Below are positions 1 through 9,910 of a stretch of 64,000 nucleotides of DNA, in pieces. The stretch spans positions 1,565,001 to 1,629,000 of the forward strand of contig CP136010.1 of NCBI GenBank assembly GCA_030263805.2. Reading direction: 5' to 3'. Position 1 is the stretch's first letter; every line of letters begins with the position of its first letter. Source of the stretch: Pseudomonas sp. FeN3W. Lineage in GTDB: Bacteria > Pseudomonadota > Gammaproteobacteria > Pseudomonadales > Pseudomonadaceae. The notes beneath the pieces were generated by a model, which worked only from the letters and a program-made list of their open reading frames with translations, was not told where the DNA came from and searched no databases. Both the position numbers and the translations under genes were made by a program.

Positions 1-335
1 AGCGGCGGACGCTGCTGGCGATGCTCCTGACGCCAGTAGCCACGTTGCTCGAAGCCCCGATGACGGTCGTAGTACTGCGGTGGCAGCTGGCTCTGATAAC
101 GCGGCGGCAGGTTGCGCGGGTACTGCGGATAGTGGGAGTAAGGGCTTCGCGGATCGTATTGATGCGCACGGTTGTGCTGACGATAGCCGCGGTCATAGTG
201 TCGCGGCCCCGGGTTGTAGTAGCGCGGACTTTCCGCCTGGAAGACCCAGACGCCGTCTCGCCGCTCCGCGTGGGCCTGCAGGCTCATGCCCAGGCCGATG
301 CAGAGCAGAGTAAGCAATGCAGAACGAATGCTCAT
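1..335 (-). CDS. Small secreted Tyr/Arg/Pro-rich protein, partial (3' end beyond window)
   Basis: A reading frame opens at ATG 335-333 on the minus strand and stays open for 111 codons to the window edge, so the C-terminus is missing. It begins MSIRSALLTLLCIGLGMSL and has a typical signal peptide ending near QAHA (residues 20-23). The predicted mature part is dominated by Tyr, Arg, Pro, Gln and His, with repeated tyrosine pairs (RYYNPG, PQYYDRH) and RGY/RGF motifs, so it looks low-complexity and surface-exposed or periplasmic. I do not recognise the family. Overlapping plus-strand frames here lack such a signal peptide and are judged to be shadows. It diverges from the rnf operon, separated by about 220 bp. 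Confident that it is a gene, not of its role. Confidence 0.65.
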   Translation of the reverse strand, partial: MSIRSALLTLLCIGLGMSLQAHAERRDGVWVFQAESPRYYNPGPRHYDRGYRQHNRAHQYDPRSPYSHYPQYPRNLPPRYQSQLPPQYYDRHRGFEQRGYWRQEHRQQRPP

Positions 336-471
336 GGAAACCACCTCCGATGGCGTCACAGGCTTCGATTCATCAGACCACAACCATGAGACAGCTGCAG
401 AAACAGCGGACAACCGGCAGTTCTGACACGACGTCATGCGTCGCCCGGGGACCGCGACGGGCCACCGCACC

Positions 472-500
472 TTGTATGGCTGCCGCCGCTTCCCGATAAT
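472..500 (+). promoter_or_regulatory. Candidate sigma70 promoter of the rnf operon
   Basis: TTGTAT at 472-477 and GATAAT at 495-500 are separated by 17 bp. They lie about 58 bp before the rnfA start codon. The -10 hexamer matches 5 of 6 consensus positions, the -35 only 3 of 6. Confidence 0.4.
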
Positions 501-557
501 AGCGGCCCTTTAGCCCCACGGCTCTCGCAGAGCGGACGGAACGGGAACAGACCCTAG

Positions 558-1142
558 ATGACCGAACTCGCCCTGATCATGGTTAGCGCCATACTGGTCA
601 ACAATTTCGTACTGGTGCAGTTCCTCGGTCTGTGCCCGTTCATGGGCGTCTCGAAGAAGATCGAGACCGCCATCGGCCTGTCGCTGGCCACCACCTTCGT
701 GCTGACGCTCGCCGCCATGTGCAGCTACCTCGTCCAGCAGTATGTGCTCAAGCCGCTGGACCTCGAGTTCCTACGCACCATCAGTTTCATTCTGGTGATC
801 GCGGTGACCGTCCAGTTCACCGAGATGGTGGTGAACAAGACCAGTCCGCTGCTCTACCGCGTACTCGGCATCTTCCTGCCACTGATCACCACCAACTGCA
901 TCGTGCTCGGCGTGGCGCTGCTGAACGCCAACAAGGCCGAGTTCACCTTTCTCACCGCGACCGTCAACGGCTTCGCCGCGGGGCTGGGCTTTTCCCTGGT
1001 GCTCGTACTGTTCGCCGCCATGCGTGAGCGTATCGCCATTGCCGACGTGCCCAAGTCGTTCCAGGGTGCGGCGATCGGCATGGTCACCGCCGGCCTGATG
1101 TCGCTGGCATTCATGGGCTTCACCGGGCTGATCAAGCTATGA
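558..1142 (+). CDS. rnfA: Rnf electron transport complex subunit A
   Basis: Integral membrane subunit of the Rnf (Rsx) ion-motive ferredoxin:NAD oxidoreductase in the inner membrane. The 194-residue product is normal length for RnfA and has about six hydrophobic helices. It carries the family signatures VNNFVLVQFLGLCPFMG near the N-terminus and LPLITTNCIVLGVAL around residues 110-124. RnfA and RnfE are homologous, and the same PLITTNC motif recurs in rnfE of this operon. In known structures these paired cysteines hold an Fe-S cluster between RnfA and RnfE. The stop overlaps the rnfB start by 4 bp (ATGA), which implies translational coupling. First gene of rnfABCDGE-nth, the same order as E. 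coli rsxABCDGE-nth. Confidence 0.96.
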   Translation: MTELALIMVSAILVNNFVLVQFLGLCPFMGVSKKIETAIGLSLATTFVLTLAAMCSYLVQQYVLKPLDLEFLRTISFILVIAVTVQFTEMVVNKTSPLLYRVLGIFLPLITTNCIVLGVALLNANKAEFTFLTATVNGFAAGLGFSLVLVLFAAMRERIAIADVPKSFQGAAIGMVTAGLMSLAFMGFTGLIKL

Positions 1143-1714
1143 GCGCAGTCGTCATCGCGATCCTCGCCCTGCTCGCCCTGTGCCTGCTCGGCGGCGCCAT
1201 CCTCGGTTTCGCCGCTGTGCGTTTTCGTGTCGAAGGCGACCCGATCGCCGAGCAGATCAATGCCCTGCTGCCCCAGACCCAATGTGGCCAATGCGGTTAT
1301 CCGGGCTGCAAACCCTACGCCGAAGCCATTGCCGGCGGCGACAAGATCAACAAGTGCCCACCAGGCGGCGAAGCCACCATCCAGGCCCTGGCCGACCTGC
1401 TCGATGTCGAGGCGGAGCCGCTGGATGCCGAGGGTGGCGAAAAGCCGCAGATGGTCGCCTACATCCGCGAAGCCGAGTGCATCGGCTGCACCAAGTGCAT
1501 CCAGGCCTGCCCGGTTGACGCCATCGTCGGTGCCGCGCGACAGATGCACACCGTGATCATTTCCGAGTGCACCGGCTGCGACCTGTGTGTCGAACCCTGC
1601 CCGGTGGACTGCATCGACATGATCGAAGTCGGCAGCAATCTGCAGAGCTGGAAATGGAACCGGCCGTTGGCGCCCGGCCAGTTGATCGCAACTGATCGGG
1701 AGCAGGCCGCATGA
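1139..1714 (+). CDS. rnfB: Rnf complex iron-sulfur subunit B
   Basis: Ferredoxin-like subunit that passes electrons within the Rnf complex. The 191-residue protein begins with one membrane anchor (about residues 4-26). A 4Fe-4S domain with CGQCGYPGC follows near residues 47-55. Two 2[4Fe-4S] ferredoxin motifs come next, CIGCTKCIQACPVDA around 118-132 and CTGCDLCVEPCPVDC around 148-162. All cluster-ligating cysteines are present. It overlaps rnfA and rnfC by 4 bp each. Length and domain order are typical for proteobacterial RnfB. Confidence 0.96.
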   Translation: MSAVVIAILALLALCLLGGAILGFAAVRFRVEGDPIAEQINALLPQTQCGQCGYPGCKPYAEAIAGGDKINKCPPGGEATIQALADLLDVEAEPLDAEGGEKPQMVAYIREAECIGCTKCIQACPVDAIVGAARQMHTVIISECTGCDLCVEPCPVDCIDMIEVGSNLQSWKWNRPLAPGQLIATDREQAA

Positions 1715-4566
1715 CCGCACTGAAGATCTGGGACATCCATGGCGGCATTCATCCGCCGGAACACAAGGATCTGTCCAACCGCACGCCGATCCAGCCGGTC
1801 CCGCTGCCCAAGCGCCTGGTCCTGCCACTGGCGCAGCATCTCGGTGCGCCAGCCGAGCCCTGCGTCACGCTTGGCGAACAGGTACTCAAAGGCCAGCAGA
1901 TCGCTGTCGCCAGCGGATTCGTCAGTGCGCCGCTACATGCTCCGACCTCCGGCGTGATCAGCTTCATCGGCCCGCAGCCCTATCCGCATGTATCAGGCAT
2001 GCTCGCCAATGCGATCGTCATCGACAGCGATGGCGAAGACAAATGGATCGACCTGCATCCGCAACCGGATTACCGCGAACTCGAGCGCCCTGCCCTGCTC
2101 GAGCTGATTCGCCAGGCCGGCATCAGCGGCCTCGGCGGCGCTGGCTTCCCCACCGCCGTGAAGCTCAGCCCGCCGCCGACCCAGACGATCCGCACGCTGA
2201 TCATCAACGGCACCGAGTGCGAGCCCTACATCACCGCCGATGACCTGCTGATGCGTGAAAAGGCGGCCGAGTTGGTCGCGGGAATCGAGATCCTCGCGCA
2301 CCTGATTCAGCCGCAGGAGGTACTGATCGGTATCGAGGACAACAAGCCCGAAGCGATCGCCGCGGTGCGTGCGGCCATCGGCGAGCGCCCCTTCATGTTG
2401 AAGGTCTTCCCGACCAAGTATCCGTCCGGCGGTGAAAAACAACTGATCCAGATTCTCACCGGAGAAGAGGTGCCCAGTGGTGGCCTGCCAGCGGATATCG
2501 GCATGCTCTGTCAGAACGTCGGAACCTGCGTCGCCATCCACGACGCCGTGCTGCTCGGCAAGCCGCTGATTTCGCGCATCACCACCCTGACCGGTGAGGC
2601 GCTGGCGCGGCCGATGAACGTCGAGGTGCTGATCGGCACCCCCGTGGATGAACTGCTGGCCTTCGCCGGTCTCGATCAGCACAGGCTCAACCGTCTGATC
2701 ATGGGCGGCCCGATGATGGGCTTCAGCCTGCCATCCCTCGAGGTGCCGGTGGTCAAGACCACCAACTGCCTGCTGGCGAGCACACTGGAAGAGCTGCCGC
2801 CACCGCCGCCCGCGCTGCCCTGCATCCGTTGCGGAGAGTGCGCCGAGGCCTGCCCGGTCAGCCTGCTACCGCAGCAACTGCATTTCTTTTCCCTTGGCCA
2901 GGAGCACGAGCAGCTCAAGGCCCATAACCTGTTCGACTGCATCGAGTGCGGTGCCTGCGCCTACGTGTGCCCCTCCAGCATCCCCTTGGTGCAGTACTAC
3001 CGCGCTGCCAAGAGTGAGATTCGCGAGCTGGAGCAGAAGCAGCAGAAGGCCGAGCACTCCAAACAGCGCTTCGAGCTTCGCCAAGAGCGCCTGCGCCGCG
3101 CCGAAGAACAGAAGGAAGTCGAACGCAAGGCCCGCGCCGAACGCGCCGCACGTGCCAAGGCGGCACAGGGCGAAAGCGCGCAGGTTGCTTCTGGTGCCAC
3201 CGCTGCCACCCCGAGCGCAGCGCCCAAGTCGGGGCTCTCGGAAACCCAGAAGAAACTGAAAATCGAAGCGAGCATGGCCCAGGTCGCCCTGAAGAAGGCC
3301 GAAAAACAACTCGCCGCTCACGATACGCCCGAACTGCAAGCCCAGGTCGCCGATCTGCGCAAAGCCGCCGAAGCGGCGCAGCAGGCACTCGATACAGCCA
3401 TGCAGGAGAGCGCCAGCGCCGCGCCTGCCGACGACGAGGCACTGAAGAAGGCCAAGATCGAAGCCGCCATGCTCAAGGCACAGATCCGCAAGCTGGAGAA
3501 GCTCGAAGCCCCGGATGACGATCAGCAAGCCGAACTCGCACGCCTGCACCAGCAACTGCACGAAGCCGAACAGGCGCTGACCGTCGCGCAGAGTGCAGCG
3601 CCCGCGCCCGCCGCCAAGCCGGCCGACGACGAGGCACTGAAAAAGGCCAAGATCGAAGCCGCCATGCTCAAGGCACAGATCCGCAAGCTGGAGAAGCTCG
3701 AAGCCCCGGATGACGATCAGCAAGCCGAACTCGCCCGCCTGCGTCAGCAACTGCACGAAGCCGAACAGGCGCTGACCGTCGCGCAGAGTGCAGCGCCCAC
3801 GCCCGCCGCCAAGCCGGCCGACGACGAGGCACTGAAAAAGGCCAAGATCGAAGCCGCCATGCTCAAGGCGCAGATCCGCAAGCTGGAGAAGCTCGAAGCA
3901 CCGGACGACGATCAGCAGGCCGAACTCGCTCGCCTGCGTCAGCAACTGCACGAAGCCGAACAGGCGCTGACCGTCGCGCAGAATGCAGCGCCCACGCCCG
4001 CCGCCAAGCCGGCCGATGACGAAGCGCTGAAAAAAGCCAAGATCGAAACCGCCATGCTCAAGGCGCAGATCCGCAAGCTGGAAAAGCTCGAAGCACCGGA
4101 CGACGATCAGCAAGCCGAACTCGCCCGCCTACGTCAGCAGCAGCACGAGGCAGAGCAGACACTCAGTGCCGCGCAGAGCGCAGCGCCCGCCGCTAAGCCA
4201 GCCGCTGACGAGGCGCTGAAGAAAGCCAAGATCGAACTGGCGATGAAGCGCGCCGAACTCAAGAAGGCCGAGAAAGCTGGCAGCGGCGAACCGGAGCTCA
4301 GCCGTCTGCGTGATGCGCTGAGCACAGCGGAGCAGGCGCTGCACGCCGCCGAGGATGCCTCGCAAAAACCTGCGCCCGAGCTGGTACGGACCAGCAAGCC
4401 GGGCGTCGATGATCGCCAGCGAGCGCTCAAGACCGAGCTTGCCTTTGCCAGAGCCGATCTGCGCAAGCTTGAGCGCGACGAGAACGCAGAGCCCGCTGCA
4501 ATAGACGCTGCCCGCGCACGGCTGAACGAAGCGGAACGCCAGATGGCGGAATATCAGGACGCATAA
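1711..4566 (+). CDS. rnfC: Rnf complex subunit C with expanded C-terminal repeat domain
   Basis: NADH/FMN- and Fe-S-binding subunit of the Rnf complex. The N-terminal part has the Complex1_51K-like fold, with GGAGFPTAVKL near residue 140. Two 4Fe-4S motifs follow, CIRCGECAEACP at about 371 and CIECGACAYVCP at about 410. From about residue 430 the protein is a highly charged Ala/Lys/Glu/Gln-rich coiled-coil region. Inside it, four near-identical 65-residue repeats (about 573-830) each contain ADDEALKKAKIE and KAQIRKLEKLEAPDDDQQ, flanked by more diverged copies to the end. At 951 residues it is much longer than E. coli RsxC (740), and the excess is the repeat domain. The iron-sulfur core is intact. 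A 113-bp gap to rnfD is the only sizeable gap in the operon. Confidence 0.96.
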   Translation: MTALKIWDIHGGIHPPEHKDLSNRTPIQPVPLPKRLVLPLAQHLGAPAEPCVTLGEQVLKGQQIAVASGFVSAPLHAPTSGVISFIGPQPYPHVSGMLANAIVIDSDGEDKWIDLHPQPDYRELERPALLELIRQAGISGLGGAGFPTAVKLSPPPTQTIRTLIINGTECEPYITADDLLMREKAAELVAGIEILAHLIQPQEVLIGIEDNKPEAIAAVRAAIGERPFMLKVFPTKYPSGGEKQLIQILTGEEVPSGGLPADIGMLCQNVGTCVAIHDAVLLGKPLISRITTLTGEALARPMNVEVLIGTPVDELLAFAGLDQHRLNRLIMGGPMMGFSLPSLEVPVVKTTNCLLASTLEELPPPPPALPCIRCGECAEACPVSLLPQQLHFFSLGQEHEQLKAHNLFDCIECGACAYVCPSSIPLVQYYRAAKSEIRELEQKQQKAEHSKQRFELRQERLRRAEEQKEVERKARAERAARAKAAQGESAQVASGATAATPSAAPKSGLSETQKKLKIEASMAQVALKKAEKQLAAHDTPELQAQVADLRKAAEAAQQALDTAMQESASAAPADDEALKKAKIEAAMLKAQIRKLEKLEAPDDDQQAELARLHQQLHEAEQALTVAQSAAPAPAAKPADDEALKKAKIEAAMLKAQIRKLEKLEAPDDDQQAELARLRQQLHEAEQALTVAQSAAPTPAAKPADDEALKKAKIEAAMLKAQIRKLEKLEAPDDDQQAELARLRQQLHEAEQALTVAQNAAPTPAAKPADDEALKKAKIETAMLKAQIRKLEKLEAPDDDQQAELARLRQQQHEAEQTLSAAQSAAPAAKPAADEALKKAKIELAMKRAELKKAEKAGSGEPELSRLRDALSTAEQALHAAEDASQKPAPELVRTSKPGVDDRQRALKTELAFARADLRKLERDENAEPAAIDAARARLNEAERQMAEYQDA
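3427..4200 (+). repeat. Tandem 195-bp coding repeats inside rnfC
   Basis: Four in-frame units start at 3427, 3622, 3817 and 4012 (spacing 195, 195, 195; last unit 189 bp). They are nearly identical at the nucleotide level, which indicates recent duplication or gene conversion. Diverged units continue on both sides within the same coding region. Confidence 0.95.
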
Positions 4567-4679
4567 CCCACGGCCCGACACGGCAGCAGCAGTCGCCTGG
4601 ATGAACCCCAGCAAAGAACGGATACAAGGCGTAGGCTCCCCAGCCTGCACCCAGTCAACACGCTAGAACCGGAGAGCCA

Positions 4680-5708
4680 ATGGCCCTGCCCCGCATCACT
4701 TCGCCCCATGCCAAGGGCCCCAGCCGTACCCAGCGCGTCATGCTGCTGGTGCTCGCGGCTACTCTGCCCGGCGTGATCGTGCTGACCTGGCTTTACGGCG
4801 CCGGTACGTTGATCAACATGGCCTGGGCCTGCGCGGCCGCTCTTGGTTTCGAGGCAGCGATTCTGAAGCTGCGCCAGCGTCCGGTAGGCTTCTTTCTGCG
4901 CGATGGCAGCGTGCTGGTTACCGCGGTGTTGCTGGCCCTCGCGCTACCGCCCTACTCACCCTGGTGGCTGACACTGATTGCCACTGGCTGCGCGGTGGTC
5001 TTCGGCAAACAGCTCTATGGCGGCCTCGGCCAGAACCCCTTCAACCCGGCAATGATCGGCTACGTGGTGGTGCTGATTTCCTTCCCGGTCGAAATGACCA
5101 CCTGGCCGGTGCCGCACAGCGTCGGGCTGAGCGCCGGGCTGCAGCATATCCTCGGCATCGCCTCGCTCCCCGACGGCTGGACCCAGGCCACCGCCCTCGA
5201 TGTGCTCAAGGTGAACAAGAGCCTGACCATCGACGAACTCTGGCGCAACCCGGCCTTCGGCCACTTCGGCGGCATCGGCTCGGAAGTGGCGAACCTGGCG
5301 TTTCTTGCCGGCGGCCTGTTCCTGCTGCACAAGCGGCTATTCAGTTGGCACGCGCCGGTCGGCATGCTTGGCACGCTCATGCTGATGAGCCTGCTGTTCT
5401 GGAACGGCTCGGGTTCCGATAGCAACGGCTCACCGCTGTTTCATCTACTCAGCGGCGCCACCATGCTCGGCGCCTTCTTTATCGTCACCGACCCCGTCAG
5501 CAGCGCCACCAGCCCACGCGGACGTTTGATTTTCGGCGCCGGCGTCGGTGTGCTGGTCTACGTCATCCGCGCCTGGGGCGGCTATCCGGATGGCGTGGCC
5601 TTCGGCGTATTGCTGATGAACCTCGCCGCCCCAACCATCGATTACTACACCCGCCCGCGCACCTACGGCCACCGCAAGGCCGAGCGCGGCTTCAAGCTGG
5701 GCGAATGA
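4680..5708 (+). CDS. rnfD: Rnf complex membrane subunit D
   Basis: Flavinylated integral membrane subunit of Rnf, homologous to NqrB. The 342-residue protein has about ten hydrophobic segments and the motif GQNPFNPAMIGY near residues 118-129. DGWTQAT at about 165-171 fits the ApbE flavinylation pattern (Asp, two residues, Ser/Thr, one residue, Ala-Thr), making Thr171 the likely FMN attachment site. A second SGAT at about 258-261 is a less likely alternative. Usual length for RnfD. It is followed after 1 bp by rnfG. Confidence 0.94.
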   Translation: MALPRITSPHAKGPSRTQRVMLLVLAATLPGVIVLTWLYGAGTLINMAWACAAALGFEAAILKLRQRPVGFFLRDGSVLVTAVLLALALPPYSPWWLTLIATGCAVVFGKQLYGGLGQNPFNPAMIGYVVVLISFPVEMTTWPVPHSVGLSAGLQHILGIASLPDGWTQATALDVLKVNKSLTIDELWRNPAFGHFGGIGSEVANLAFLAGGLFLLHKRLFSWHAPVGMLGTLMLMSLLFWNGSGSDSNGSPLFHLLSGATMLGAFFIVTDPVSSATSPRGRLIFGAGVGVLVYVIRAWGGYPDGVAFGVLLMNLAAPTIDYYTRPRTYGHRKAERGFKLGE

Positions 5709-5709
5709 C

Positions 5710-6483
5710 ATGATGCTTCCGGAAATCAGCCGTTCCATGCTGAAGAACGCCGCGGTGCTGGGCCTGTTCGCAATCGTCACCGTAGGCGCGGTGACGCTGC
5801 TTCAGCAGGGAACCGCCGAACGCATTCAGGCCGCCGAACGCGCCGCACAGGTTCGCGCACTGGGTGAAATTCTGCCTGCAGGCAGTTATGACAATCACCT
5901 GCTCGACGACAGCGTATTGATCCAGGACCGCTTGCTCGGCAACAAGAGCCCGCTGCCCGCTTATGTCGCGATCAAGGATGGCCGGCCGAGCGCCGTGATC
6001 CTCCAGGCCATCGCTCCAGACGGGTACAGCGGCGCGATTCACCTGCTGGTGGGCATTCACGCCGACGGCCGGGTCGCCGGTGTCCGGGTCATCGGCCATC
6101 GTGAAACGCCAGGCCTGGGCGACAAGATCGAACTGGCGAAAAGTCCGTGGATTCGCAGCTTCGAAGACAAATCGCTGAGCAATCCCGAGGCTGAGGGCTG
6201 GGCAGTGAAGAAGGACCGCGGCGAGTTCGACCAGTTCGCCGGCGCCACCATCACCCCCCGCGCCGTGGTCGGCGCCGTGCACCGCGCCTTGCAGTACTTC
6301 GATGCGCACAAGGCCGAGCTGCTGACAACCGGCGGCGCGACGACCGAAGCCGCTGGCGACGCCTTGGAAAGCCGCACCGAGCCCGCCGAAGCCACCGTCC
6401 ACTCACGCGCCGGCAGTGCCGCCACCCGCGACGAGCTGCAAACCAACGAGCCTGAAGCCGAGCCGCAAGGGGATCAGCCATGA
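5710..6483 (+). CDS. rnfG: Rnf complex subunit G (covalent FMN)
   Basis: Periplasm-facing subunit with covalently bound FMN. One N-terminal membrane anchor is at about residues 12-32 and an FMN-binding domain follows. The flavinylation motif is DQFAGAT at about 174-180, with Thr180 as acceptor; the residue three before the acceptor is Ala rather than the common Ser. HRETPGLGDKIE near 130-141 is another RnfG signature. The 257-residue length includes a roughly 40-residue Ala/Glu/Thr-rich tail after the domain. Two ATG codons are adjacent (5710, 5713). It overlaps rnfE by 4 bp. Confidence 0.93.
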   Translation: MMLPEISRSMLKNAAVLGLFAIVTVGAVTLLQQGTAERIQAAERAAQVRALGEILPAGSYDNHLLDDSVLIQDRLLGNKSPLPAYVAIKDGRPSAVILQAIAPDGYSGAIHLLVGIHADGRVAGVRVIGHRETPGLGDKIELAKSPWIRSFEDKSLSNPEAEGWAVKKDRGEFDQFAGATITPRAVVGAVHRALQYFDAHKAELLTTGGATTEAAGDALESRTEPAEATVHSRAGSAATRDELQTNEPEAEPQGDQP

Positions 6484-7193
6484 GCGCACCCAGCTATCGT
6501 GAATTGACCGTCAACGGACTGTGGAAGAACAACCCGGCGCTGGTACAGCTGCTCGGACTCTGTCCGCTGCTCGGCGTCAGCAACTCGGCGGTCAACGCAC
6601 TCGGCCTCGGCCTCGCGACGATGCTGGTGCTGACCTGCTCGAACATCGGCGTATCGCTGGTGCGCGGCGTGGTCAACACCGCCGTGCGCCTGCCGGCGTT
6701 CGTGATGATCATCGCCGCGCTGACCACCTGCATCGAGCTGCTGATGCAGGCCTTCACCTACGAGCTGTACCAGATTCTCGGCATCTTCATCCCACTGATC
6801 ACCACCAACTGCGTCATCCTTGGTCGCGCCGACGGTTTCGCCGCCAAGCACAACCCGCTGATCGCCGGCTTCGACGGCCTGGTCATGGGCGTCGGCTTCT
6901 GTCTGGTTCTGCTGGTGCTCGGCGGCCTGCGCGAACTGTTCGGCACCGGCACACTGTTTGCCAACATGCACCTGCTGTTCGGCCCAGTCGCCACTGACTG
7001 GCAGATCACACTGTTCAGCGACTACAAGGGCTTCCTGTTGGCGATACTGCCGCCAGGGGCCTTCATCGTGCTCGGCCTGCTGATTGCGCTGAAGAACCGG
7101 ATCGACCAACAGCTCGCCGAACGCGCCCGCGCCACCCAACCCGCCGCGCCGGCTGCCAGCCGCCGTGTACGCGTGACCGGCGTGATCGAGTGA
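6480..7193 (+). CDS. rnfE: Rnf complex membrane subunit E
   Basis: Membrane subunit homologous to RnfA. The 237-residue product has about six helices and the signatures NPALVQLLGLCPLLGVSN at residues 17-34 and FIPLITTNCVILGRADGFAAK at about 101-121, whose cysteines help form the membrane Fe-S site. A C-terminal Ala-rich cytoplasmic tail is present. It starts in an ATGA overlap with rnfG and is followed 10 bp later by nth. Confidence 0.95.
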   Translation: MSAPSYRELTVNGLWKNNPALVQLLGLCPLLGVSNSAVNALGLGLATMLVLTCSNIGVSLVRGVVNTAVRLPAFVMIIAALTTCIELLMQAFTYELYQILGIFIPLITTNCVILGRADGFAAKHNPLIAGFDGLVMGVGFCLVLLVLGGLRELFGTGTLFANMHLLFGPVATDWQITLFSDYKGFLLAILPPGAFIVLGLLIALKNRIDQQLAERARATQPAAPAASRRVRVTGVIE

Positions 7194-7203
7194 GCCCGTT
7201 CCG

Positions 7204-7842
7204 ATGAATGCCGAAAAACGTCGGGAGATCTTCCGCCGCCTGCATGAAGACAATCCCGAACCGAAGACCGAGCTAGCCTACAGCACACCCTTCGAACTGC
7301 TGATCGCCGTGATCCTCTCGGCCCAGGCCACCGATGTCGGCGTGAACAAGGCCACTGCACGGCTCTACCCCGTGGCCAACACCCCGGAGGCGATCTACGC
7401 CCTCGGCTACGACGGCCTATGCGAATACATCCGCACCATCGGCCTGTATCCGAGCAAGGCGAAGAACGTCATCGAGACCTGCCGAATCCTGATCGAAAAG
7501 CATGGCAGCCAGGTGCCGGACAATCGCGAGGATCTGGAGGCCCTTCCCGGGGTGGGTCGCAAAACCGCCAACGTGGTGCTGAACACGGCGTTCCGCCAAT
7601 TCACCATGGCGGTGGACACGCACATTTTCCGGGTCAGCAACCGCACCGGCATCGCCCCGGGCAAGAATGTTCTGGAGGTCGAGCGCAAGCTGATCCGCTT
7701 CGTACCGAAGGATTATCTGCTCGATGCACACCATTGGCTGATCCTGCACGGACGCTATGTCTGCAAGGCGCGCAAACCGCTATGCGGCAGCTGTCGGATC
7801 GAGGATCTTTGCGAATACAAGCACAAGACTTCCGACGATTGA
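7204..7842 (+). CDS. nth: Endonuclease III
   Basis: DNA glycosylase/AP lyase that removes oxidised pyrimidines in base excision repair. The 212-residue protein has the helix-hairpin-helix LPGVGRKTANVVLN around residues 115-128, with the catalytic Lys at about 121, and the catalytic Asp in VDTHIFR near 139. The C-terminal 4Fe-4S loop has the expected Cys spacing (CKARKPLCGSCRIEDLC). It is the last gene of the rnf operon, 10 bp after rnfE, the usual position in gammaproteobacteria. Confidence 0.97.
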   Translation: MNAEKRREIFRRLHEDNPEPKTELAYSTPFELLIAVILSAQATDVGVNKATARLYPVANTPEAIYALGYDGLCEYIRTIGLYPSKAKNVIETCRILIEKHGSQVPDNREDLEALPGVGRKTANVVLNTAFRQFTMAVDTHIFRVSNRTGIAPGKNVLEVERKLIRFVPKDYLLDAHHWLILHGRYVCKARKPLCGSCRIEDLCEYKHKTSDD

Positions 7843-7884
7843 GCGCGCTAGTGAAAAGCTCGCACCGCGATTGAAAAAAACTTT

Positions 7885-7913
7885 TTTACCGGCTTCAAAT
7901 TTGCGGCTATAAG
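7885..7913 (+). promoter_or_regulatory. Candidate sigma70 promoter of the small acidic protein gene
   Basis: TTTACC at 7885-7890 and TATAAG at 7908-7913 are separated by 17 bp, with the -10 about 38 bp upstream of the GTG start at 7951. The sequence just before is strongly A/T-rich, as in an UP element. Confidence 0.5.
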
Positions 7914-7950
7914 GTGCGCCAAGAGCGCCCCGTAGCCTTGGAGTGAACAA

Positions 7951-8130
7951 GTGGCCGAGAAAGAAGACATTCAGATCGAAGACGATTTCATCGCCGAAGA
8001 TGACGATGAGAGCAGCGAAGCTCCTGTCGAGGTCGCCAAGACCAATCTGACCAAGCGCCGAATCATCGACAACCTGCTGGAGGAACGCCGCCTGCAGAAA
8101 CAGTTGAACGACTTCGACTTCGATCTGTAA
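7951..8130 (+). CDS. Small acidic protein of the PA3496 family
   Basis: A 59-residue protein beginning at GTG 7951 with TGGAG about 7 bases upstream. The first half is rich in Asp and Glu (DDFIAEDDDESSE); the second half contains a basic TKRRIIDNLLEERRLQKQL helix ending in DFDFDL. I recognise it as the short conserved Pseudomonas family typified by PA3496, also found beside nth and described in databases as a putative envelope-integrity protein. Mechanism is unknown to me. The start rests on the GTG and its ribosome-binding site, because no ATG precedes the acidic segment. A strong terminator follows directly. Confidence 0.85.
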   Translation: MAEKEDIQIEDDFIAEDDDESSEAPVEVAKTNLTKRRIIDNLLEERRLQKQLNDFDFDL

Positions 8131-8133
8131 AAG

Positions 8134-8158
8134 AAAAAGCCCCGAAAGGGGCTTTTTC
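8134..8158. terminator. Bidirectional Rho-independent terminator
   Basis: AAAAGCCCC, loop GAAA, GGGGCTTTT, with A-rich and T-rich flanks so that it can act in both directions. It separates the small acidic protein gene from the convergent gloA. Confidence 0.9.
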
Positions 8159-8169
8159 ATCTCTGCCGA

Positions 8170-8562
8170 TCAGTCGGCGCGCTTCGGCGACAAGAGTTCG
8201 ATCTTGTAGCCATCCGGGTCTTCGACGAAGGCCAGAATGCTCGACCCGTGCATCATCGGCCCCGGCTCGCGGGTGATCTTGCCGCCGCGGGAGCGGATGT
8301 CCTCGCAGGCCTTGTAGACATCCTCCACTTCGAGAGCGATGTGGCCGTAGCCGTCGCCCAGCTGGTAGCTGTCCACGCCCCAGTTGTGAGTCAGCTCGAT
8401 GACGCTGTTGTGCGCCTCGTCGCCGTAGCCGACGAAGGCCAGGGTGAACTTGCCCTCCGGATAGTCCTTGCGGCGCAGCAGGGTCATGCCCAGCACTTCG
8501 GTGTAGAAGGCGATGGACTTCTCCATATCGCCGACACGCAGCATGGTATGCAGCAGTCTCAT
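8170..8562 (-). CDS. gloA: Lactoylglutathione lyase (glyoxalase I)
   Basis: Converts the hemithioacetal of methylglyoxal and glutathione to S-lactoylglutathione. The 130-residue product matches short Ni-type bacterial GloA. It begins MRLLHTMLRVGDMEKSI, with the metal ligand His5. Further ligand motifs are VIELTHNWG (Glu at about 56), GHIALEV (His at about 74) and the C-terminal EDPDGYKIELL (Glu at about 122). It converges on the small acidic protein gene across a shared terminator. argG lies upstream on the same strand. Confidence 0.95.
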   Translation of the reverse strand: MRLLHTMLRVGDMEKSIAFYTEVLGMTLLRRKDYPEGKFTLAFVGYGDEAHNSVIELTHNWGVDSYQLGDGYGHIALEVEDVYKACEDIRSRGGKITREPGPMMHGSSILAFVEDPDGYKIELLSPKRAD

Positions 8563-8657
8563 GATTCAGGTCTCCTCGTTCGGCAGCGCTTGTGGCAGTG
8601 CAGAAAGTACAACCCCGGCACATGGCCGGGGTCGATGGGCTCAGGCGCGCCAGCTTA

Positions 8658-9875
<1,218 letters not shown>

Positions 9876-9910
9876 GCCATCAGCTCCACGGGTTGTACGG
9901 AAAGCTTGCG

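Noticed and set aside
2866..4113. 415-codon minus-strand open frame with Leu-rich repeats
   Set aside because: It is the antisense shadow of the rnfC repeats; the repeat period forces it to stay open. No ribosome-binding site, and rnfC is certain.
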